This document shows, piece by piece, positions 19,748 through 29,167 of a DNA stretch of 35,682 nucleotides (positions within the stretch are counted from its first letter, which is position 1; each line of letters begins with the position of its first letter). The position numbers were made by a program, and so were the translations under genes. The notes below the pieces were generated by a model that ran no database searches, had not been told where the DNA came from, and saw nothing but the letters and a program-made list of their open reading frames with translations. This stretch comes from Hamiltosporidium magnivora. Taxonomy: Eukaryota > Microsporidia > Dubosqiidae. The stretch is taken from NCBI GenBank assembly GCA_004325065.1, contig PITI01000017.1, positions 1 through 35,682 on the forward strand. The letters are read 5' to 3'.

Positions 19748-22156
19748 TTATATAATTGAAATTTCCAATTTAGGGTATTTTAAACGGCCATAATTTATAA
19801 AAAAATGGGAAAACTCTTCGGAATCAGATGAAATAGCAATAAAAGTGAGATTTACAAAAGCTTCGATTGTCTCCATATCCGATCTAATCAGCTTATTTTG
19901 AGTCAAATTCATTCTTTTAAGCGATACCAATAGATTATTACAACATAAACTTTCAATAAATCCCGCTTCTAGATTACATTCCGATAAATTTAAGCTTTCT
20001 AACCGATTGAAGTGACCTAGAGAAGCAAGGCATTCCTTGTTTAGATTATTTTTAGATAAATTGATAGCAATTAGATGACTTTTGAATTTACAAGGTTCAA
20101 AATCAAACCCTTTTATATCAAGCCGGGGCATATTAGAAAGATTCAAATATTCAAGCCTTTCAAATTTATATAGATTTGTTAATGTTTCCGAGTTCGATAC
20201 ATTCCCAGATATGCTTAATATCCATGTGCTTGTATGTAAAGAATTCTGACTCAGTATTCGGTTCAAATGGCCATAACCATAAAGCGTATCTAAAAAAAGC
20301 ATTTCGCATTTTAAATTAGTTGAAAAAAAATCTACAAGTTTATTGGCTAATATACAACCAGAAAGATCTAATAAACGAAATGATTTATTCCAATTTGCAC
20401 AATTTCCAAAAAATTTCAATGCTTTAAAATTGATTCCCTTCATGCTCAAGACATCTAAATGATTATTAATAATTATAGAATCCATAATCTTGTAATTTAA
20501 AAGTGAATTTTCCACTATAAACTCTTTCGTTAATTTTATTTTTTCAGGGTTCAATTGACCACAATTACCCTTATATTTACAATAAGAAAGATCCAGAATT
20601 TCTAGATTTTTAAGTCTTAAATTATTAAAAAAGCCGTTTTGAATATTAAAATTAATAATCCTCAGAACTTTTAAGTTTTGAAAATTGCTGGATAGTCTAA
20701 GAAAGAAATTATTGGAATCAATAAATTCACATTTCACCAAAATTAGTGATTCTAAATTAATTAATTCATATAAAAAAGAAATATCTAAAACGGAAAGAAA
20801 TATTCTTTCAAATTCTATTGATTTTATTTCGTTTTTTCGTAAAGATTTAGGGGTACAAAAAACCGAACAAAAGCTTGCCTTCATTTCATAGATATCCGAA
20901 TTATCATTCGCAAATTCGAACTTTATATCTAGATTTCTGGATTCAACGAAATAATTATTATCGCTGGAGATCTTAATTCCGTCAATTTTATAGGAATTGA
21001 CTAACCGGAACAATAATTTTTTTTTGTCTTTAATATTATCTTCTTCTATAAGACTAAGAGCTGTTGGCGTGATTCGAATTGCTATTTCTTTAGTAGAATT
21101 TATTCCAACTAAATCGCATTTATTATTCGTTTTCTTCACCATAAAAAGCAATTCTTTTGTGTTTGAATTAAAAAACAAATTGATTGAATCATAAAGTACA
21201 ATTAGAAACGGCAAAAAATATTTTCTATATTTTATAAACACCTCATTTGTCATATTAAATACATTTGAACCTGATATATCTGTCATATATGAAAATAGAA
21301 ATGGAAGTAAATTCTTGTACAATCTGACTAAAGCATCGGATTCCGCGTAACAAGAAAGATCATAAAGAGTCCAGACTAAATCTAAGAATCTCTTGTTTCT
21401 CAAAACTGGAAAATCTGTATTCCAGCCATAACATAAAATATGTAAAGTTTCTTTAAATATTTGAATATCAATATTACTTTTTGTTATAGCTTTAATATTA
21501 AGACAAATTTCATTAAGCTCAGGCTTATTAAACCTATCAAAATATCTGGATTTTATCTGATAATTATCTGAATAATCAAAAGTTAGTGTGTTTAAGGGGT
21601 GTTGGATAAAATTGTTTTTATCGCATCGAGCCATTCCGTCCACAAATAATCCTTCTTTTCTAATATTAAACAGATTTGTATTGATTGTTTTATCTTCATT
21701 AGTACTACTATCACGATATGATGGTATTGAGGTTTTATCCATTCGAATACTCTCTTTATTGTATTCAGATTCTACACAGCTATCTATTCTTGGTCTTTTA
21801 TTGTATGTATTATACGGATATTCGGTACAATTTTGAGTGGTATGTTTCAAAATTGGATCAAAACTTATTTGATTCTGGTAAGAAACACAATCTAATTCCG
21901 AAATGTGGGAATTCCTTGCGATGTGCGATTCACCTTGATCTGTTACGACATCTTTCAAACAACTTTCATTTGTAAAATTTATTGTAATACGAACGCAAAT
22001 ATATGTTCTAAGAAATCCTGTAAATAAAATGTAAGCCAAAAATGTGCTTAATCTTGTAGTAGATAGTAAAGAATTATACGTTCTAGATATTTTCGCATGG
22101 ATTTTTTTTGTTTTTAAAAGAACTTCGGACAAGCATGATAACCCTTTCCAATACAT
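19748..22156 (-). CDS. Leucine-rich-repeat protein 1, secreted or membrane-anchored type
   Basis: 802 residues. A basic N-terminus is followed by a hydrophobic segment (about 38-62, including FLAYILFTGFLR), likely a signal anchor. Next is a polar, low-complexity linker (about 63-190). A helical domain conserved in the second LRR protein follows (about 195-340, with DLSCY...ESDAL and YKNLLPFLFSY). From about 455 to the C-terminus are irregular LRRs (NLESLILVKCEF, NLEILDLSYCKY, FRLLDLSGCIL, RLEYLNLSNM, RLESLNLSECNLEAGF). LRRs make curved protein-binding surfaces. In microsporidia such families are often secreted and host-facing; that role is inferred. It ends about 83 residues earlier than its paralogue, at a stop after LEISII. 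The hydrophobic segment begins about 37 residues in, unusually late for a signal peptide, and no other Met precedes it. The frame is intact throughout. Confidence 0.8.
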   Translation of the reverse strand: MYWKGLSCLSEVLLKTKKIHAKISRTYNSLLSTTRLSTFLAYILFTGFLRTYICVRITINFTNESCLKDVVTDQGESHIARNSHISELDCVSYQNQISFDPILKHTTQNCTEYPYNTYNKRPRIDSCVESEYNKESIRMDKTSIPSYRDSSTNEDKTINTNLFNIRKEGLFVDGMARCDKNNFIQHPLNTLTFDYSDNYQIKSRYFDRFNKPELNEICLNIKAITKSNIDIQIFKETLHILCYGWNTDFPVLRNKRFLDLVWTLYDLSCYAESDALVRLYKNLLPFLFSYMTDISGSNVFNMTNEVFIKYRKYFLPFLIVLYDSINLFFNSNTKELLFMVKKTNNKCDLVGINSTKEIAIRITPTALSLIEEDNIKDKKKLLFRLVNSYKIDGIKISSDNNYFVESRNLDIKFEFANDNSDIYEMKASFCSVFCTPKSLRKNEIKSIEFERIFLSVLDISFLYELINLESLILVKCEFIDSNNFFLRLSSNFQNLKVLRIINFNIQNGFFNNLRLKNLEILDLSYCKYKGNCGQLNPEKIKLTKEFIVENSLLNYKIMDSIIINNHLDVLSMKGINFKALKFFGNCANWNKSFRLLDLSGCILANKLVDFFSTNLKCEMLFLDTLYGYGHLNRILSQNSLHTSTWILSISGNVSNSETLTNLYKFERLEYLNLSNMPRLDIKGFDFEPCKFKSHLIAINLSKNNLNKECLASLGHFNRLESLNLSECNLEAGFIESLCCNNLLVSLKRMNLTQNKLIRSDMETIEAFVNLTFIAISSDSEEFSHFFINYGRLKYPKLEISII

Positions 22157-24957
22157 TTACAAATATTTCGCTTTTCTTTGTATTTTATAAATTTTCGATG
22201 ATTAAATACTTTTTAAATTAAATTTTACATAATTTTTTTTCTTGATTAATATTTAATTTGATTAAATATATATATTAAGTTTTTGTTCGTTGTTGAAGGT
22301 TCTATCAGCTGATATTTTCCCAAATATTTCTGACAATTTTTATTTAATTTTTGGAAATCAATTAATATCGGAATAATATTACAAACCTGGGATATTATTT
22401 CGTGAAAATTTAACTAACGACATTAACTGTAAGCTTCTTTAGATATTCTTTCAAAATCTTCCTTATCGAAAAAAACTTTTCAGATATATTCTTCTGCAAT
22501 TAAATAAGCTTATTGTAGAGATGGCAGCAATAGCGACGTTTGAAAGAATTAAAATATGATGATTAAAGGATAATTAATTGACTTTGTAGAACAGTATAGA
22601 AGTCGAAATAAGAACATTTGATTGATTCACCATAAAATAAATATATCATTTACTTTGAAATGATTTGAGAATCTGATTTAAAAAATCTAAGTAGAATCAA
22701 AAAAATAGCTGAATAATAAAAAATACAATGGAAACAATGCTATATGCTTCTTTTTTAAATAATAGTGGTATTTAAAATTTTTGAACAATAAGACAGTCAA
22801 TATGTGGAAACGCAGATTTTAAATACTTCTATTCAGGTCAAAAAATTTTGGTAAAATATAAGGAAGAACAAAAACTTTAAACCAGCAAAGAAATAATTTG
22901 GGATCAGTGATATAGACATTACGTCTATTATACTCATCAAGCTCCGCATAAAAAATTTAACACACAAGTTATTTTCTAACCGACTTAGTGTCTGGCACAT
23001 TCGCATAATTATAAAGAAATCTAAAATACATTTTAAATGATTGAAAAGGTAATTTAAGTCTAAAAATTTTAATTGGTATTCACTTAAAAATTTCTTAACT
23101 TTTTTATAAGATTTTAAAATAATATAAATGAGAAATTTAAAATTGACTTATTATGATGTTTACTATTTAGAATATAGCTTAAAGGTTCTAATTATTTCTT
23201 ATTGATGTAATACCGGAATTGTTTGCTTTTTTGTTTATTTTACAACTTTTGAATTTTATGTAAACCTTCCTAGAAGTAAAAAATTTTGTAAATATATAAT
23301 TTTATATCCTTTTTTTAGTTACTGTAGTTCTTCTTCAAGTTAAATAGAGTTCATTTAATACTGGTTGATTTTTAGCTCTCTGATGAATATAAGTAAAGAA
23401 ATGTTTTGTTTAGCATTTTCACAGTTTCTAAAATATCGATAAGAGATATTATCCATTGCTTTTTTGTTTCATCATGACTCAGATGATTTTTTTAAACAAA
23501 TTATTACTATTTTTATGTGTTAATTGATTGGGTATATGGCCGTATTCCCAATAGTATAAATCTTAATAAGATTTAACATGTGACATTATTTGAAGTTACA
23601 AATAATTTACAGTCTAAAAGAATACTGAAACTCAATATCTATTAATAAGGCCTAAGTTATTTTAAGAATTTTGTCGCACTCATTTTTTTAATGTCCAATG
23701 TTCAGATGAAATTTATGAGTAAAATGAGTTTCGAAAAGGTATATATAATTTTATTTTCTAATGTATATTTCTTAACAATTTTTTCTCAGTTCAAGCTTGT
23801 GGTTTATAGAATGTCTCTTGATATATTTGTGGGCCTTTTTTGAATTTACCTTTTAAAAGGAGCCTGAACTATATTTAATTCTATACACAATTGCGTGTTC
23901 GTTTAATCTTTAGTGCGGAAAACTATATATATACAAATTTCGTGTTTTTTGGGCTAATTATAAGAATTTAACATCGAAAAGCAATGTTTTCATAAAGTTT
24001 CTAGACAGTTAATAATGTTTAAACTTTTTTAGTAATATTAGAATACATTTTTGTCTAAAACTAAAACCTGAAATCAAAAATCGAACAAACGCTTTAGATA
24101 CCATACCGCTAAAATCGCGCCTAAAATTAAATCATTTATGAATTTATATAATTATATTTAATTCTCTATTTCTGCTTTCTATTCTATAATTTTTTTAATA
24201 AACTCTTTTATTACTAGAACCCACGGTATTACTCGTCTTTAAATCATAATTCGTATTTTCTGGTTATATAATTTCTCATTTTATTCTTAATAAATACAAA
24301 AACGGCAGTGGTATATATTTCACAACTAAACAAAACCATGAGGTTTTTTTCGATAAAAATTAAGGCAAATTGAATTATATTCTAAAAATGACCAGAATTT
24401 CGGTTTTATGAATACATTGCGAGAAATGCCAAATATAACTGCAAAAAAATCTACCATGTTGAAGTAATTACGCAATATCTTAGTTTTTTAATAAATCAAA
24501 CGGCATAATCTCAGAATGAAATTTCAACTAGAAATAACGTTGAAAAATTTTTAACTCATACTAAAATATTTATGTTTTTAGTATAATAGTCGCGAATGAA
24601 TAATTTTTCTAGATTATTCTTATATTTTTGTAGGTATTTGAGCTTTCTAAAGAAATATCGCAACTTAAAAACGTATAGTTGTTGTTATTTTATTTTTAAT
24701 ATCTACGTTATTAAATATATAAATGATTTCCTTAATTCGGAATAGCAACTTACGCTCTTGTTCTGTTGCTTCAAGCTTGATATCATTTTAAACAAGAAAC
24801 TGGTATTTTAAAAACTTTTTTGTACAAATGATGTACATTGATCATGTTTTCTGAAGTCGGTAATTGAACAGTTTGATACACATCTCAAATTTTCTCTTGG
24901 AATGCTTTTTTCTGTCTAGATTCAATTATCTTTTAAATACTTAAAGTTTTTGCTTAT

Positions 24958-25307
24958 TTCGTTGTTTCCGATATCGTAGGTGACACTGTTTGCTGAGTGT
25001 AATCAGAATTAGGCTAAAAAAATATTAATTATCAAACTAGTATTGTAAGAGCCGTTCTTGGATTTTAAAAGGCTCATTTGCGTCCTCTCTGGCTATTCTC
25101 AGACACAGATTTCTGACTTATACCTTCTTAAGCGCCTAATTTGTTGCTTCTTCTACTACTGCTCTCGATTTTCTTTCGTGTTATAGGTTTGATTTTTGCT
25201 ATAATTTGAACGACTTTTACCACATACTTGCGTATAACAGGTGAAAATCTAAGAACGGATAGAACCTCATTGCGATCAACTAAGCTATCTCTTTCTTCAA
25301 TTGTTTC
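24958..25307 (-). pseudogene. Possible decayed transposase, Tc1/mariner-like N-terminal helix-turn-helix
   Basis: The minus-strand frame 25128-25307 is open for 59 codons and reads a peptide with VIRKYVVKVVQIIAKIKPIT followed by a basic RRSNKLG end. A second piece in another frame (25037-25117) reads LCLRIAREDANEPFKIQERL. A third (about 24959-24988) reads VSPTISETTK. The order matches the usual layout of Tc1/mariner N-termini: helix-turn-helix, basic linker with GR-type turn, second helical unit, then a segment of the form VSxxTIxR. Frameshifts and stops interrupt it, no DDE catalytic part is visible and no terminal inverted repeats were found. The island is less AT-rich than its flanks. The family call is inference. 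Confidence 0.3.
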
Positions 25308-25414
25308 TTAAAAAAATAATATTTAACATATTAGATAGTTAATGAAGAAAAACCACATTAACAATCATCTCTTAGCAATGTGTATCCTGAACAAATTGAA
25401 AATCATTGTTGAGA

Positions 25415-25595
25415 TTTAGGTGATAAAAAAACTACGCTGAATCTATAGACTAATCCCTCATAATCCCAAGTTATATCAATTAAAAGAAACAAATTGGGAA
25501 TTTTCATTCTTTCATCCGCGACATCGAGAGGTTAAAGAAGGCAGGAATAAGTAGGTAAGTAAGTCAGTAATACATAGAAAAATATTTGGAAATAC
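25415..25595 (+). repeat. Dispersed repeat R2, copy C
   Basis: 25415-25486 aligns without gaps to 32912-32983. The best part is ATAATCCCAAGTT (ATAATCTCAAGTT in copy D), and both end in TTAAAAG. After about 45 extra bases in this copy, both continue with GGAATA...AGGTAAGTA and an AT-rich segment containing AAAAATATTT. Confidence 0.45.
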
Positions 25596-27184
25596 GTTTA
25601 AGGTTTATGCATAAAATATTACAAATACCGTAATTTCATGTACACTGTAAATTGGATAATAAGTCAAGATATTTTAAACGATCATAAACAATAAAAATTA
25701 AACAGAAATGCATGTATGTAAGGATAGTTAAAACCCAGAACATCTAAAGCAATATTTATCTGCTAAGCAATATTTATAAAAAATCCTCTTTTTTTTCGAG
25801 CATTGATATACAGAAATTAAAACTGTCATACTAAAAATCGGCTATAAATCATATAATTTCAATTTATAACTTCTATTTGCGAAATATTTGTTTCATTTCA
25901 TATCATAAATTCAAATATTATGCCATTAACATTTTTTTTTCTAAAAAATTATATTCATATATATTGTGTTGAATGATATCTACCTCGCGCATGATCATAA
26001 TATCCCCAAAGGCTTTTATAACAAAAATAATGGTTTTTTTCATATAATCGGTAAGAAAACCTTGTTTCCATATGAAATAAAATTAAACTATAACATGATT
26101 GGGGGGGGTTAAAAAAAATAGGCTATTATTTTTAAGATAATTTTTTAGAAATTATCTTTTTAAAGTTGAAACAATAGCAGATGAATCGTAGATTAGCTAT
26201 GTTTTGTAATTTTTTTTGAGACGTTTTATTTAAAAATTCTACACGCAGAAATCTTTAGTTTATAAAAGGATAAGATTTTTGATTCCGAAAATTTGACTCG
26301 GCTTATATCTCGATCCCCCCCATAAAAAAACCATATTTTCTATGCTACACATTGCATATCACTTAAGATATAAATTATGCAGCTTTTTAATAATCGAAAT
26401 CTTAGCAATATATCCATAAAGTATTTATTTACAAATATTTTCGGTAAGGAATAACTCGGGCAGTAAATCCCTATTATGTATTGATATGAAAACGTTATAT
26501 TCTCATAATACTTTTTTTTCTGATTTAGTCACTATGAGTACTTTCGTTTGAAAGGTGTAGTTTTCATGAGAGGCATGTACTATTTCATGTCGAAAGAGGC
26601 CTGATTCGATGAATAATGTTAAGATTTCACATAATTATTATTTGTCAACTACAAACAACCTTTTAATGAGTTAGTCAGAGAATATATTTTCAAGGCAACG
26701 TTGAGACGTGAATGATTTTTAACATTAAGCCTCATAATGCTGGTTTTAATTTTTAGAACAGATCACAAATCTTGTTTATACTGCTAAGAAAATCTTAAGC
26801 TATTTTTTTAGGTTAAATTTTAAGAATAGTAGTGTAATTAAAGCACAAAGGACAAGTTCCTTTATGAATTTATAAAATACAATACGTTTTCTGTTTTGAA
26901 AAGGTAAATTTTATGATTCTCATTTGGTAGTTTGAGGAAAATATTCAAATCATTAAGATACTAAGCCAAAAAACGAAGGTAGTTGTGCCTGTTAGCTTTG
27001 ACAAGTTGAAAAATTTTTTGTCTTACAAAAGAGAATAAAAATACAATGGGGAATGTGCAAATATAAATATATGAAAGTACATTTATTTACTAATTCGAAT
27101 TTTTTCTTAGTTTTTTATATGTAATATATTCAGTAAATATCACATATATTTATCCGCACCGCATATGTATATTGATTTTAAGAT

Positions 27185-27705
27185 ATTAACGCAGTTCATG
27201 GTTTAAAATAGATTGCTAAACACAATCAATCAATCCATAGGCTTTTTTACAAACCAAAATCTAAATGAATTTGCTCAAAAAATATTAAATTTTTAATAGG
27301 AGAGTAAATTGCCAGAATTTCGGTAATTTCCGTTGTTTAAGAAAAGATTTTGGTTTGAAACTCATCCAATTCCCATCGATAACAGCATTTTTCTCAATTA
27401 ACTTATAATTTCGAACAACATATAAGTGCGGCCTAGATATATCTCAAAAAACTGCTCGAAATCGCGTTAGATGCGTAATATTCTACTACCGGTATAACCC
27501 TTAGATTAGATTCTTGTCATATTAAAGGGTTTTTATATCTTATGACGCCAATTTTTCAACTTGTGTGAGCAAAACTAGATTCTATGCTTTTACATAGCAA
27601 TTCATAGAAGTTCGATCTTTACATATTTATTGTTAGGCGGAAAACTATAAAGCAACTTTACAGAAAAATTTTTGCAAATTTATAGACCTTCTTCATAAAT
27701 AGCTA
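27185..27705 (+). repeat. Dispersed repeat R1, copy B
   Basis: Collinear with copy A at 9526-10065 in the same orientation, beginning ATTAACGCAGTTC and ending near TTCTTCATAAATAGCT. It is shorter and more AT-rich than copy A, with mutations spread along its length, so the duplication is old. Confidence 0.6.
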
Positions 27706-28055
27706 TTCCATTCATCTTTTCCCTTTCGGTTTCGATAATGAACAAATAAAAGCTAACATTTCTGTCGATGCACAATTTCTTATTATTTCCGAGTTTATTT
27801 CAATTAAGAAAAATCTTTTTTCTAAAGCAAATCTTCTCGATACCCACAGTTCTTCTGTTTTATCCAATTTACCTTTCTTTAGAGTTCAGTAGTCATGATC
27901 TGGTTCTTAGCAAGGTGAACGTGTATGAGACTGTCTTTTATTTTTTTAGATCTGTTGTAATTCTGGAATATAGAGGATTGGCCGAAATATTCGGTTTTGT
28001 TTATATCCTACCAAAATGTAAGCATTGACTTTCACAATAAGCATGAGGACGAATC

Positions 28056-28090
28056 GCCGAGCAGTTAGTTTAAATGTAGTTATCAGCTCT
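28056..28090 (+). repeat. 35-bp direct repeat, first copy
   Basis: Matches 28206-28240 at 30 of 35 positions, including GTTATCAG; the copies are exactly 150 bp apart. Confidence 0.7.
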
Positions 28091-28205
28091 CTTTCCACCT
28101 TCTTTTTTTTTCTAAAAATTGATATAAAACAAATGAAAATATAACTTGTTTTAGAGTCTCAAAAATTTTTAAATGAGTTATTTAGACTTATTTAGCCAAA
28201 TAATT

Positions 28206-28240
28206 GCCAAGCAGATAGTTTAATTGTGGTTATCAGTTCT
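28206..28240 (+). repeat. 35-bp direct repeat, second copy
   Basis: Second copy of the 28056-28090 element; the spacing of 150 bp could reflect an old tandem duplication whose intervening part has diverged. Confidence 0.7.
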
Positions 28241-28308
28241 GCAATATGTAGCTTTTATTTTAAATTAATTTAAACTACAATTTATAACACATTATCTCCA
28301 AGGTTATC

Positions 28309-28720
28309 TTATTCCCCCATCTTAACCACATCCTTTTCTTCATTTAAACCCGAAATTTCATTTACTTCTATTGTCTCCACGTGCCGCGGTTACATTATTT
28401 AATTTATACAGAAAAAAGAATCATTTATTACTTTTTTAAACATTCTCATCTTCGATATTAACTTTCTCGATGAAGGGTTTAGTTTTTTTGCCACTAATCT
28501 CTTTCATTAATACTTAATGCCGCTCTCTCGGCTTTTTCGGTGTTCATTTCACACTTAGGTCCTTTTCGGCTATCAAAAGAAATTGTTTTTACTGTCTTTA
28601 TTTAGTATTATCAAAAAATATGTGTCTCGTCATTCATGGGTATATAGACTTCTAAGATACATTTTATGTTATTTTGTGGCAATACTGTCGCCTTTTATCA
28701 CAAAGGGTGCAATATTTACA
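28309..28720 (-). pseudogene. Coding-like relic with a cysteine-rich start, unidentified
   Basis: Four minus-strand pieces in changing frames read peptides of natural composition. 28664-28720 gives CKYCTLCDKRRQYCHK, with C-x2-C-x2-C spacing. 28494-28574 gives a K/E-rich stretch with KCEMNTEKAERAALSINERD. About 28430-28500 gives EISGKKTKPFIEKVNIEDEN. 28309-28380 gives VETIEVNEISGLNEEKDVVK. All are separated by stops or shifts. A zinc-finger-bearing transposon protein is one guess, but nothing decisive is seen. It lies just upstream of LRR protein 2 on the other strand. Confidence 0.25.
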
Positions 28721-29167
28721 TTTCAATTATAAATTATAACTAGTTCATTTGCTAATAGATCATGTTAACTACTCTTCATAATTTCGATTTGAAGGTAATA
28801 TAGAGAATTAATTCCTAGTTAAACCAGAGCTTTTATTTAGCTTCTTGTCTAGGAAGAATAAATCTGATTTGTTATACCGAATTTCATGATCGATTTTTCT
28901 TCTCATGTCTGCATATTTCCGCATTTTAATTTGAAAAATTAAAGAATGACACTTTTTGATTGGCACCTAATCAAGTAAATACTGGTTTTTTTGACATTTT
29001 AAATTAATCTGTTTTAATTTATAAAATTTTTATAGCAAAAATTTTAAAATCAAGCCTAATTAAATGCACTTCAAAAACTTTATGGTTCTATTCAGTGGTT
29101 TTTTAAACAAAAAAATAGGTGAAAGATATACGAATGTAAGTACAATTATTAATGTGAAAATGATATT

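Larger units (their letters stand above)
22157..29167. other. 7-kb gene desert between the divergent LRR genes
   Basis: No intact gene is supported. It holds R2 copy C (from 25415), a possible transposase relic (24958-25307), a G8 tract (26101-26108) and C7 tract (26315-26321), R1 copy B (27185-27705), a 35-bp direct repeat pair (28056 and 28206) and a Cys-rich coding-like relic (28309-28720). The open frame at 27768-28028 has no family features and may be chance. Confidence 0.5.

Noticed and set aside
27768..28028. 86-codon plus-strand open frame as a gene
   Set aside because: Mostly F/L/S/V with no domain, starts just after repeat R1 copy B; no CCC or AAATTT leader.
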